Origin: Armatimonadota bacterium
Lineage (GTDB): Bacteria > Armatimonadota > SYMT01 > JACQGL01
Direction of reading: 5' to 3'
DNA: 54,327 nt
Assembly (NCBI GenBank): GCA_016199525.1
Contig: JACQGL010000067.1
Coordinates: 1 to 54,327, forward strand
The position numbers and the translations under genes are program-made. Below the pieces are notes generated by a model. That model saw only the letters and a list, made by a program, of their open reading frames with translations. It had not been told where the DNA came from and did not search any database. This document shows, one piece after another, positions 34,670 through 43,232 of this stretch; positions within the stretch are counted from its first letter, which is position 1, and the number at the start of each line of letters is the position of its first letter.

Positions 34670-35971
34670 TTAACGAACGCCTCCAGGCTCCAGATAGATG
34701 ACGCCGTGCCTGTCATCATAGGCAAGCAGCTCAGCGTAGCGACCCCAGCCCACCGCAGTTTCGATCTGGCGCTCCGCCTCTGGAGGGGGGAAATCCAGAC
34801 CGAGGGCGGTTTGCGCGACGTCCGCTTCAATCTGATGGTTGTCGGCGGCAGCGAGCATAGCGAGGAGCCACCTGAAAAGCGGCAAGCGGCGGATGCGGGT
34901 GGCAAATATTTCCTTGCGCGCCACAATGCTGGCAGCGGCAAAGGTTTCTCCCAGGGGAGTGAGGCTGATATCGCCCTGGGCGACGGTGGCGAATCCAAGC
35001 AACTCCGCCGCCTCCGTGAGGCGGAGAAGGTGATCCGAATTGATCTTGAGGTCGTCGGCCAAGCGGTAGATATCGGCGCGGTGGTGCGGGACGTCGGCCA
35101 GATGTTCCAGCACCGCCGCCAGCTCGTTCACTGTGACCAGCGGCAGCGCGCGTGTGCGGCCGGGTTCGCCAGGGGCGGTGCCCATTTCCACGTGCTCCGG
35201 CTCCGTCTGGCCCGCCAGGGTAGCGTAGACGCGATCCACCACGGCCAGAAATTCCGACCCTTTATGGTGCCGCGGGTGTGGCAGGTTCACCGGCAGGTCC
35301 GCGACCACGCGCCCCGGGTCTTTTTCCATCACCACGATGCGGTCCGCCATGAAGACGGCCTCTTCGATATTGTGCGTGACCATGAGGATGGCGCGCGTGG
35401 GGATGCCGCCGCCGAGCCACAGTTCCAGCAGCTCCCCGCGCAGCGCGTCCGCGCTCAGCACGTCCAGAGCGGAAAACGGCTCGTCCAGACAGAGCAGTTC
35501 CGGCTCCACGGCCATCGCGCGCGCGAACCCCACCTTCTGCCGCATGCCACCAGACAACTCGCGCGGGTAAGCGGTCTCGAAGCCGTCCAGGCCTACCCTG
35601 TCCAACAGGTCTATGGCACGGAGCGAACGCGGCTGCGGTGGCACCCCGCGCGCCTTGAGCGCCACTTCCACATTCTGCTGGACGGTGAGCCAGGGAAAGA
35701 GGGCGAAGCTCTGAAACACGATCGTCGCATAGGGGTTGACACCATGCAGAGGCTGACCGCGATAGAGGACCTGACCCTCGGTGGGCGCCTGCAGGCCGGT
35801 GATAATGCGCAGCAGCGTGCTTTTCCCACACCCTGAGGGCCCCAGGAGGGCGACGAACTCTCCTTCGTCTACCACCAGGTTAACATCCTGCACGGCGGGG
35901 AACTGGCGCTGGCCAGTGGTGTAGATCATGTGAATGTGCTGCAGTTCCAGCAGGTGGCTGTTCGTGGTCAT
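34670..35971 (-). CDS. ABC transporter ATP-binding protein with C-terminal AAA-associated domain (nitrate/sulfonate type)
   Basis: 433 residues. The nucleotide-binding domain (1-255) has Walker A GPSGCGKST, Q-loop FQSFALFPWL, signature LSGGMRQKV, Walker B LLCLDEPF and H-loop VTHN, closest to the NtrD/SsuB/TauB group. The extra C-terminal 160 residues (from about 280) match the AAA-associated regulatory domain found in some of these ATPases, with a winged-helix look (NSDHLLRLTEAAELLGFATV). It lies three bases after the permease stop and works with it. No substrate-binding protein is present in the window. Confidence 0.87.
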   Translation of the reverse strand: MTTNSHLLELQHIHMIYTTGQRQFPAVQDVNLVVDEGEFVALLGPSGCGKSTLLRIITGLQAPTEGQVLYRGQPLHGVNPYATIVFQSFALFPWLTVQQNVEVALKARGVPPQPRSLRAIDLLDRVGLDGFETAYPRELSGGMRQKVGFARAMAVEPELLCLDEPFSALDVLSADALRGELLELWLGGGIPTRAILMVTHNIEEAVFMADRIVVMEKDPGRVVADLPVNLPHPRHHKGSEFLAVVDRVYATLAGQTEPEHVEMGTAPGEPGRTRALPLVTVNELAAVLEHLADVPHHRADIYRLADDLKINSDHLLRLTEAAELLGFATVAQGDISLTPLGETFAAASIVARKEIFATRIRRLPLFRWLLAMLAAADNHQIEADVAQTALGLDFPPPEAERQIETAVGWGRYAELLAYDDRHGVIYLEPGGVR

Positions 35972-35974
35972 GGA

Positions 35975-37708
35975 TCACTCCATGCGAAAACGTTCCTCTG
36001 CCAGCCGGTAGAACCGGCGCCACACGAGGCGGTTAATGGCGACCACGGTGAGGATCATGGCGAGCGTGGCTGCGAGGAGGAGCGGATAATCGCCGGTAGC
36101 GGTAGCCTGGGCGATGAGAGCGCCAATCCCGATGGTTTGCCGCGTCCGGCCGCCAAAGGTCACGTACTCGGCGACAATGCTGGCATTCCAGGCGCCGCCG
36201 CCGGCAGTGATGGCCCCGGTGATGATATAGGGGAACAGCGCCGGCAGGATCAGGGTGATCCAGCGCTGCCACCGGTTCAGTTGCAAGAGAGCGGCGGTGT
36301 ACTTGAGATCCTGGGGAATAGCGCTGGCGCCCGCAATGATGTTGAACAGGAGATACCACTGCGTACCCATCAGCATCAATAAAAGGGCGGCCAGGTTCAA
36401 CCCGCCCGGCAGATGAAGGACCAGCAGCAGAAAAACGGGAAAGAGCGCGGTAGCGGGCACGGACGCGACAATCTGCACCAGCGGTTGCAGCCATATCGCC
36501 AGGCGACGGTTGGTGCCGATGGCGACGCCTATGGGAGTGGTCCAGGCAAGGGCAATCGCCAGCGCCGCCGCCACACGGAGCAGCGTCGCCACCAGCCCGA
36601 CACCGATTGCTCCCCACTCGGCCAGAGGGACCTTCAGCAACATGTCCCCCGCCAGGCCCGCGCCATAGAGAAGCCCCATGCCCCCCAGAACGGCGGCCGG
36701 ATAGACGGCCAGCGAGGTGCCCGCCTTCTCCGGCGCGGTGGCTACGGCGGCCGGAAACCGGCGCAGCAGGGCGCGATCCAGGTGTTCCGACAGGGGCGAC
36801 AGAAGGTGCCGTCCCAGCGATTCGACGACGCGGGAAGCCCGCAGCGTCTCGTAGAACCAGGACGTAGATGGGTTTTCACTTTCGACGAGTTCCAGGCTAA
36901 AGCGATCCGACCAGGCCAGCAGCGGGCGCCAGACGAGCTGATCCATAGCGATGATCAACAGAATCAGCGTGCCGATACCCAGCGCCAGGGCGTGGAGGTT
37001 CGCCTGGCGGGCAGCCTCGCTCAGGTAGGCTCCCAGGCCGGGCAGCCGGAAATCCCGCTGGCCGACGGTGAAGATCTCGGCGGCCATAAGGAAGAACCAG
37101 CCGCCCGCCCAGCTCACCATGCTGTTCCAGGTGAGGCTGATGGCGCCGAACGGCAGCTCCAGCGTCTTGAGCCGCAGCCAGCCGTTGAACCGGAAGATAG
37201 TGCTGGCCTCTCGCAGCTCTTTGGGAATGGTGGTCAACGCCTGGTACCAGGCGAAAGTAAGGTTCCACGCCTGACTGGTGAAGATGAGCGCCACGGATGC
37301 CAGTTCGGCGGCCACGTGCTGCGGCAGAATGGCCCGCAGGCTGAGCATTACCACGGGCAGAAATGACAGGATCGGTATGCTCTGGAGCACATCCAGCAAC
37401 GGCAAGAGGATCTTCTCTGCCCGGCGGTTGTAGGCCGCCAGATAGCCGTACACCAGGGAGAAAAACAGAGATAGGAGGTAAGCCACTCCCATACGGGCCA
37501 GGGAAAGCCCTGCGTATAGCGGCAACGCGCGGGGGGAGAGCGAAATGGCGGGGCCGTGGATCACCGCCGGCGTAGCCAGGGCCAGGCGCACCCCGACGTA
37601 GACCAGCACGGCAACCCCGAGCAGCACCACGGCGTCTCCCCACGCGAGGGGCCGCAGGGTGAACTGTCGGATGCTAAAGACCCGGACACGCTGTTCCATA
37701 GACGTCAT
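35975..37708 (-). CDS. Fused two-domain ABC transporter permease
   Basis: 577 residues with about 12 membrane segments in two homologous halves, each carrying a BPD_transp EAA-like loop: KELREASTIFRFNGWLRLKT near 165-185, and PQDLKYTAALLQLNRWQRWI near 490-510. Such fusions replace the usual permease dimer of sulfonate/taurine/nitrate-type importers. Sited directly upstream of the ATPase gene, it is the membrane channel of the same system. Two ATGs (37708, 37699) are possible and neither has a strong ribosome site. The absent binding protein must be encoded elsewhere. Confidence 0.87.
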   Translation of the reverse strand: MTSMEQRVRVFSIRQFTLRPLAWGDAVVLLGVAVLVYVGVRLALATPAVIHGPAISLSPRALPLYAGLSLARMGVAYLLSLFFSLVYGYLAAYNRRAEKILLPLLDVLQSIPILSFLPVVMLSLRAILPQHVAAELASVALIFTSQAWNLTFAWYQALTTIPKELREASTIFRFNGWLRLKTLELPFGAISLTWNSMVSWAGGWFFLMAAEIFTVGQRDFRLPGLGAYLSEAARQANLHALALGIGTLILLIIAMDQLVWRPLLAWSDRFSLELVESENPSTSWFYETLRASRVVESLGRHLLSPLSEHLDRALLRRFPAAVATAPEKAGTSLAVYPAAVLGGMGLLYGAGLAGDMLLKVPLAEWGAIGVGLVATLLRVAAALAIALAWTTPIGVAIGTNRRLAIWLQPLVQIVASVPATALFPVFLLLVLHLPGGLNLAALLLMLMGTQWYLLFNIIAGASAIPQDLKYTAALLQLNRWQRWITLILPALFPYIITGAITAGGGAWNASIVAEYVTFGGRTRQTIGIGALIAQATATGDYPLLLAATLAMILTVVAINRLVWRRFYRLAEERFRME

Positions 37709-37998
37709 GCAGGCAGGATTGGGCGCTACTGGCAGGAACTGACGATGGCGTGACGGCGGTGCTCACTGGTCATCTTACCCCAGTTCACTGCACGGGCATC
37801 CGACCGGTGCCGAACTACGGAAGGGGGTTGGAGGGTTGGAAAGTTTGAAGGTCGAAGATTGGCAGGTTCAACGGTCCGGACGCGCGAGCCTGCCAACCTG
37901 CAATCTGTGTACTACAACCTGTTAACCTGTAAACGCACCGATCTACGACCCGCTCATCTGCCAATGTGCCAGCCTCCCAACGGGCCGACGGTTGTGAT
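37709..37998. repeat. Wordy spacer with opposed purine and pyrimidine runs
   Basis: GGTTGGAGGGTTGGAAAGTT (about 37826) is followed by GCCTGCCAACCTGCAATCTG and AACCTGTTAACCTGTAAACG. It is a quasi-tandem, partly complementary pattern and not coding. It separates the permease from the DCC gene. Confidence 0.4.
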
Positions 37999-38361
37999 CT
38001 ACTCTCCCCACCGCGGCCCCCAGCGGTGCGCAACCCAATCGTAAAGGCGGTCGCTGATCCAGTGAAACCCGGGGAGGCGGCGGAGCGGCCGGAGCAACCA
38101 GCCGCCGGGCGCCAGGTAGAGGGTGTGCCAGATAGCATCCGCGCCCATCCAGCGGCGCCCGTCCGGAGCCAACAGCCAGGCGTGGCGCAGGCGCTCCTCG
38201 GCGGGCACGTCCTCCAGAAGGCGCGCCGCTACCTCGCTGCGCAGGGGTACGAGCCGCAGTCGGGCTTCCCCTACCAGGCACACGGCCCGGCGCGCCCAGC
38301 GGGCTCAGACACTTCACCGGCTCTCGTATAGAAGAATGTAGCGGCGGTCGGTCTGGGTCAC
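37999..38361 (-). CDS. DCC-family (DUF393) thiol-disulfide oxidoreductase with TGA at both CxxC positions; selenoprotein candidate
   Basis: From GTG 38361 (GGGAG upstream) the frame reads YILLYESR-TGA-SV-TGA-ARWARRAVCL and then runs without another stop to a typical DCC end (LAPGGWLLRPLRRLPGFHWI, then SDRLYDWVA). The family signature is Y-D-x-x-C-x-x-C; here codons 16 (38314-38316) and 19 (38305-38307), exactly the two cysteines, are both TGA. Either the gene makes a UxxU selenoprotein or it has suffered two nonsense changes at its active site while the rest stayed intact. A short GC hairpin (GCCC-GCT-GGGC) follows the second TGA at once. Without recoding, the GTG at 38283 could yield a 94-residue piece lacking the active site. 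Confidence 0.6.
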
Positions 38362-38649
38362 GGAACGTCTCCCAGAACAGCGGCGGAGAGGTGCGCACGC
38401 CGGTGCCGCTGCGGGCGCTCGACCATGCGGCATTAATGCGGTGCACCGGATACCTTGTCACCAGACCACTGCCGGGTGAAACCACGAAACGAGAAAACGA
38501 TGAGACGACCAGAGGCGGAAATGAAGGGCAGCGGCCCCTCGCGCCCCGTTTTCTCATTCTGTCGTCGCCTGGCTTCTTCGTGTTCCGGCTTCCTCGTCGC
38601 TTGGTTTCCTCATCTGCCAGGTACCCGCACGCTCCCGAAGGCCATCGGG
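38362..38649. other. Divergent spacer, skewed text
   Basis: Contains AAACCACGAAACGAGAAAACG near 38480 and its pyrimidine-rich counterpart from 38555 (TTCTCATTCTGTCGTCG). One frame is open into the SpoIID gene but carries no signal. No gene supported. Confidence 0.35.
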
Positions 38650-39930
38650 ATGGGCCTCTCGCTCGCCGCGCTCGCGCTCGGGTGTGCTGCCAACCGGCCA
38701 TCGTTGCCCAGGCATCCGGGAGCACCGCCCGCCCTGGCTGCCCCGGCGCCCCGCCCCACGCCCCACCCCGGGAGCAACCCGGTGCTGCGTATCGGACTCC
38801 GCAAGGCGAGCGGTGGCGTGGCGGTAACGGTGGTTCCGAGCGCACGCGCCATGCTGGTGGATGCGGCCACCGGGCACCGCCTGGCCGTTCTGCCATCCGG
38901 TCAGCCGGCGCGCCTGGTCCTGGATGTGCACGCAGGGCAAATACAGATCGAGCGCCCGGGGCCGGTGATCGCCGCTCCCAGCGTGCGGATCCAGGTGCGC
39001 GGCGGCCGCCTGGCGATCCCGACTACCTCGGGACGCTATCCTTCCCCGCTCCTGGTCTACCCCGCTGCGGGAGGGCTCCAGGTGGTCAACGAGGTGCGCC
39101 TGGAGACCTATCTGGAAGGCGTTCTACCGGGCGAGCTGCCCCCTTCCTTCGCCCCAGAGGCACAGAAGGCCCTGGCGGTGGCCGCCCGCACCTACGCCCT
39201 GCGGAACCTGGACAAGCATACGGACGCGGGCTACGATCTCTGTGACGGCCCCCACTGCCAGGTCTACCTGGGCCATACGACCGCTTCCCCGCGCGGGCTG
39301 CGAGCGGTGCGCGCTACACGTGGCCTGTGCGTCTGGTTTCGCGGCCAGCTGGCCTGCACCTTCTATTCTGCCGACTGCGGCGGGCAAACAACGTTCGCCC
39401 GCGAGGTACCGCTGCCGGATATGCCCGCGCCGCCGCCGTCCTACCTCCGGCCCGTGCGGGATGCTCCTCGTCCCGCAGGCCCGGACTACTGCCGTCGGAG
39501 TTCGCACCACTGGTGGTCTGCCCGCGTGCCAGTGGCGGAGCTGGAGGCACGGCTGAACGAGGACCCCGGGACGGCGGTCGGGAAACTGCTGTCGGCGCGG
39601 TTTGGCGACCGGGATGTCACCGGCCGGGTGCAACGCGTGTTCCTTGAGGGGGAGGTTCTGGCGCCGACCGGCGCCACGCAGCGCCTGACGCGGATGCTCT
39701 CCGGCTGGGAGTTCCGGCGGCGGGTGGGGCCGCGGCAGATGCGCTCCACGCTGGCGAAGATCGAGCGGGTTTCGCCAGAGGAGTTCCGGATCACAGGAAC
39801 GGGCAACGGCCATGGGTTGGGCCTGTGCCAGATCGGTGCGGACGGAATGGCGCGCCCACCCTACTACGCCAACTTCCGTCAGATTCTGCGGCATTACTAT
39901 CCAGGGGTGCAGGTGGGGAAGGAGGGGTGA
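38650..39930 (+). CDS. SpoIID/LytB-domain lipoprotein
   Basis: ATG 38650 is chosen because it begins a lipoprotein signal (MGLSLAALALGC, lipobox LALGC) at the correct distance. The 426-residue protein has a Pro-rich linker, a beta domain (about 40-140), and the SpoIID core: NEVRLETYLEGVLPGELP, EAQKALAVAARTYAL, FYSADCGGQT, and the late GNGHGLGLCQIGADGMA. SpoIID proteins are lytic transglycosylases acting on denuded glycan strands and are found in non-sporulating bacteria too. It is membrane-anchored. No other sporulation gene is in the window. It is followed 34 bp later by a secreted protein gene. Confidence 0.85.
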   Translation: MGLSLAALALGCAANRPSLPRHPGAPPALAAPAPRPTPHPGSNPVLRIGLRKASGGVAVTVVPSARAMLVDAATGHRLAVLPSGQPARLVLDVHAGQIQIERPGPVIAAPSVRIQVRGGRLAIPTTSGRYPSPLLVYPAAGGLQVVNEVRLETYLEGVLPGELPPSFAPEAQKALAVAARTYALRNLDKHTDAGYDLCDGPHCQVYLGHTTASPRGLRAVRATRGLCVWFRGQLACTFYSADCGGQTTFAREVPLPDMPAPPPSYLRPVRDAPRPAGPDYCRRSSHHWWSARVPVAELEARLNEDPGTAVGKLLSARFGDRDVTGRVQRVFLEGEVLAPTGATQRLTRMLSGWEFRRRVGPRQMRSTLAKIERVSPEEFRITGTGNGHGLGLCQIGADGMARPPYYANFRQILRHYYPGVQVGKEG

Positions 39931-39964
39931 CCCGCTTGTCTCCGCCAACGTTCAGGAGCGCACG

Positions 39965-40879
39965 ATGATCCAGTCTTTCTGCCGCTGTCTCGCCCTGGCG
40001 TTGCTGCTCGCATCCTCGGCGTGTGCGGCGCCGGAGTGTCCGTATACGGAAGGGAAGGTGCTCTGCCGGCTCCAGAGTCCTCTGATCCAAGAATCGAGCG
40101 GCCTGGTGGCCAGCTCCAGGTCGGACGATTACTTCTTTACCCACAACGACAGCGGCGACGGGCCGAATCTCTACGCGGTGAACCGGAAGGGGGAGGTACT
40201 GGCCACATTGCGCGTGACGGGCGCTGCCCACCTGGACTGGGAGGATATGGCTCGCGGCCCGGACGAGAAAGGTAAGCCCGCGCTCTATCTGGGGGATATC
40301 GGGGACAATTTAGGCTTCCGCCCGGTGGTGAGCGTCTATCGCATCCCGGAACCGGTGATAGACGCCACGCGGATCGGAATCTCCGCCGCTACCGCGCCCG
40401 CCCTCCGTTTCGACCTGCAGTACGAAGACGGAGCGCACGATGCGGAGACGTTGCTGGTGCATCCGCGCACAGGGCAGGTGTTCATCGTCACTAAAGCCCG
40501 GAAAAGCAGCGCCGTCTACGTCGCGCCTACGCCATTGCGGGCTGGCAGGATCAATCGGCTCCGGAAGGTTGCCGAGGTGAACTTCGGGCCCTTTCCTCCC
40601 GTGGCGGGCTCCCAGCGCCACGCGGACGATAACTTCCTGGTTACGGGGGGAGATATCTCACCAGACGGGAAGCGGGTGGTGGTGCGCACCTATGCCAACG
40701 CCTACGAATGGAAGGTGGAGCAGGATGACATGGCGGGCGCTTTCCGACGGCAGCCGGTACGGATCCCTCTGCCCGCTGTCAGTGGCGGCGAGGCGATTGC
40801 CTATAGCCGTAACGGGCGCTCGTTGCTGACCAGTAGCGAAGGGCTGAACACACCCGTGTACGAGTTGCTACGCCGGTGA
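39965..40879 (+). CDS. Secreted beta-propeller-like protein
   Basis: 304 residues from ATG 39965 (GGAG upstream; upstream in-frame text overlaps the SpoIID end). Signal peptide CLALALLLASSACA-A. Motifs ESSGLVASSRSDDYFFTHND, LYAVNRKGEVLATLRV and DWEDMARGP ... LYLGDIGDN belong to a family of predicted propeller proteins of unknown activity, with Asp-rich loops that may bind metal. Probably co-transcribed with the SpoIID-like gene. No enzymatic function can be assigned. Confidence 0.7.
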   Translation: MIQSFCRCLALALLLASSACAAPECPYTEGKVLCRLQSPLIQESSGLVASSRSDDYFFTHNDSGDGPNLYAVNRKGEVLATLRVTGAAHLDWEDMARGPDEKGKPALYLGDIGDNLGFRPVVSVYRIPEPVIDATRIGISAATAPALRFDLQYEDGAHDAETLLVHPRTGQVFIVTKARKSSAVYVAPTPLRAGRINRLRKVAEVNFGPFPPVAGSQRHADDNFLVTGGDISPDGKRVVVRTYANAYEWKVEQDDMAGAFRRQPVRIPLPAVSGGEAIAYSRNGRSLLTSSEGLNTPVYELLRR

Positions 40880-41131
40880 GACGGGCGGTGCCGACCTGTT
40901 CGTAGTAGCGATAGGGCGTGTCCACGGTTGCGGAACCGCGCGTTGCTGTGAACGAACGGCAATCAACCGCCTTACCACGAGCGGTAGGAGAGTCAGGAGA
41001 CATCCCGCCTGCCGTTACCAGAAGGGATCAGCCGAACGGGCAGCGAACGCTCAGATGAGCGCCTGCACGGGTAGGTGCCGCCATCTAGCGCTCTTCTCCA
41101 GAGGGGCGGTTAACCGTGGAGCCGCCGGGCC

Positions 41132-42130
41132 ATGCAGCGGACCCTCCCCCGGAAAGCCGGCATCTTGCTGTTTCTCCTGGGCAGCGCCGTCGGCTGGCCT
41201 GCCGCGGCGGTCCCCATGCAGCCGCCACGCCACCCGCTGGCGCTCACTGATGCCCTTCGGCGCGCCCTCCCTGCCTTTACCGCCGCCGAAGTGCACCTTG
41301 CGGATGGGGAGTGGACGGACCCGGTTTGCTCCCTGGACGGTCGCCGGCTGGTGGTGGCGTACCGGGACCCGGACGGGCCTCCGGCGAGCTGGCAACTGCT
41401 GCTTCTGCAGGCCAGCGGGCAGCAGATCCGTGTCCTGGCGGGACGCACGTTCGCGGTGACCGATCTCGCCTGGGGTCGGTCGCCTACCGAAGTCGTGGTG
41501 GCGGAGGGAAACGCCATCTGGTCCGTGCCCACGCACGGCGGCACGCCGAAGTGGACCTCCCTGGGAGACGTGCCGCTCTGGAGCCCTGACGGCTCCCTGT
41601 ACGTGCTACCCGTGGAGGATGGCTTCCGGCGGTTTACGGCCACCAGGCGTGCCGTGGGAACGATCTTGCACGGTGCACGGATGCCATCCTGGTCGCCAAG
41701 CGGGCAGTGGCTTGCCTATCCGCAGGCGCGGATGAAGCCGGCGGGTCTCCCTGATGAACAGTTTTCGCCCACGTGCGAGATTCGGCTCCTGGAAGCGCGG
41801 GGGCGCACGCCGCGGATCGCTTGGAGCTGGCCGGCATGGAAGCGCGAACAGCAGCGCCGGCGATGGGCCCGGGCATCCGGCCCCCATCAGGTGTTCTGGA
41901 CGGCAGACGGCCAGAGCCTTGTCGGCCTCATCGAGGTGCGCGAACGGGGGCACCGTCTGCACTACCTGCGCCGGTGGGACCTCGGCGCGAATGCCATCCA
42001 CCTTGCGCCGGTCGATGGCGGCGCCGCGCTGCTAAGCGCCTCGCGAGATTGGCGCACGTGGCTCGTTCGCCTGGAGGGAAGGCTCTGGCTGCTCAGGTTC
42101 CTCCCTCCGCGGGGCCGTGCCCGCCGTTAA
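41132..42130 (+). CDS. Exported TolB/WD40-like beta-propeller protein
   Basis: 332 residues with a signal peptide (GILLFLLGSAVGWPAAA). Repeating blade motifs such as SLDGRRLVVAYRDPDG, SPDGSLYVLPV, SPSGQWLAYP and TADGQSLVGL are typical of WD40-like (PD40) propellers. It probably faces the periplasm and binds proteins or ligands. No catalytic site is recognised. The spacer before it (40880-41131) shows no gene. A new promoter for the MoxR operon follows it. Confidence 0.7.
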   Translation: MQRTLPRKAGILLFLLGSAVGWPAAAVPMQPPRHPLALTDALRRALPAFTAAEVHLADGEWTDPVCSLDGRRLVVAYRDPDGPPASWQLLLLQASGQQIRVLAGRTFAVTDLAWGRSPTEVVVAEGNAIWSVPTHGGTPKWTSLGDVPLWSPDGSLYVLPVEDGFRRFTATRRAVGTILHGARMPSWSPSGQWLAYPQARMKPAGLPDEQFSPTCEIRLLEARGRTPRIAWSWPAWKREQQRRRWARASGPHQVFWTADGQSLVGLIEVRERGHRLHYLRRWDLGANAIHLAPVDGGAALLSASRDWRTWLVRLEGRLWLLRFLPPRGRARR

Positions 42131-42157
42131 GAATCTACCGTTCCCATTGTTGGCCGA

Positions 42158-42186
42158 TTGACGGATATCTTCTCGTGTGGTACACT
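42158..42186 (+). promoter_or_regulatory. Promoter of the MoxR-DUF58-transglutaminase operon
   Basis: TTGACG (42158-42163), a 17-bp spacer and TACACT (42181-42186). Transcription would begin near 42193, about 27 bases before the first start codon. The -10 matches that of the GH4 promoter. Confidence 0.65.
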
Positions 42187-42219
42187 GCCCCTATGCAGTG
42201 CCGTTGAGGACCAACCCGC

Positions 42220-43185
42220 GTGATGCAAGTATCGGAAGCATGCCCCCGAGTCCGCCACCTCGTAGAGGAGATCGAGCGAGTTATCGTCGGAAAACGCCCC
42301 GTGGTGGAATTGGCGCTCGTGGCGTTCTTCGCGGAAGGCCATCTCCTGATCGAGGATGTCCCCGGGGTGGGCAAGACAATGCTGGCGCGCTCCCTGGCGC
42401 GCTCCCTGGATTGCTCCTTTAAGCGCATTCAGTTCACGCCCGATCTGCTCCCTTCCGACATCACCGGTACCTCGGTATTTAACCAGAAGACGAGTGAGTT
42501 TAACTTTCACCCAGGTCCCGTATTTGCCAACATCGTGCTGGCGGACGAGATCAACCGCGCCACCCCGAAGACACAATCGAGCCTGCTGGAGGGTATGGAG
42601 GAATTCCAGGTATCCGTGGACGGGGTGACACACATACTGCCGCGCCCATTTTTCGTCATCGCCACCCAGAACAACATCGAATATCAGGGAACGTTTCCCC
42701 TCCCAGAGGCGCAGCTGGACCGCTTCGTCATGCGGCTGTCGCTCGGTTACCCGAGCGCCGATGATGAAGCCACCATCCTCTCGCGGCAAGAGCGCTACCA
42801 CCCGATTCAAGACGTTCGACCCGTGCTCGCCGGCGCGGAGGTGAAGGAGATTTGCGCCGCCCTCCGGGAGGTCCACATCAGTCCGGCAATCAAGGATTAC
42901 ATCGTCGCGCTGGTGCAGGCGACGCGTGCTCATCCGTCCCTGGCGTTGGGAGCGAGTCCGCGAGGTTCGCTGGATCTACTTCATTGCTCGCAGGTGCTGG
43001 CCGGACTGCGCGGCCGCAGCTATGTCTTGCCGGACGATATCAAGCTATTGGCTCCTTACGTGCTGCCACACCGGCTGGTGCTTCAACCGGAGGCTCGCCT
43101 GCGTCGGATTAGCGGCGAGCAGACGATTCGCGACGTGATGCGGCAGGTGCCGGTGCCTGTGGACGCCGCGCCCAGCCGCGCCTAA
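42220..43185 (+). CDS. MoxR-family AAA+ ATPase
   Basis: 321 residues. GTG 42220 and the adjacent ATG 42223 are both possible starts, with GAGGA upstream. Walker A is DVPGVGKTM, Walker B VLADEINRA, followed by the MoxR signature PKTQSSLLEGMEE, sensor 1 FVIATQNN and the winged lid domain (about 230-320). MoxR ATPases work as chaperones with the neighbouring DUF58 protein, here encoded next, often to mature enzymes or envelope proteins. First gene of a three- or four-gene operon. Confidence 0.92.
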   Translation: MMQVSEACPRVRHLVEEIERVIVGKRPVVELALVAFFAEGHLLIEDVPGVGKTMLARSLARSLDCSFKRIQFTPDLLPSDITGTSVFNQKTSEFNFHPGPVFANIVLADEINRATPKTQSSLLEGMEEFQVSVDGVTHILPRPFFVIATQNNIEYQGTFPLPEAQLDRFVMRLSLGYPSADDEATILSRQERYHPIQDVRPVLAGAEVKEICAALREVHISPAIKDYIVALVQATRAHPSLALGASPRGSLDLLHCSQVLAGLRGRSYVLPDDIKLLAPYVLPHRLVLQPEARLRRISGEQTIRDVMRQVPVPVDAAPSRA

Positions 43186-43232
43186 TCCCCGACTGCGGGC
43201 ACACGCCTCCCCGTGTGGACGGCGGAACCGCG

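Noticed and set aside
1292-38316. General reassignment of TGA as a sense codon, suggested by in-frame TGAs in three loci (1292, 9283, 38305/38314)
   Set aside because: TGA ends many intact genes here (for example the QueC partner, GH78, aminotransferase, ABC permease and FBP aldolase/phosphatase neighbours), and the expected residues at the odd TGAs differ (Gly-like, unknown, Cys). Only the DCC case has a specific explanation.
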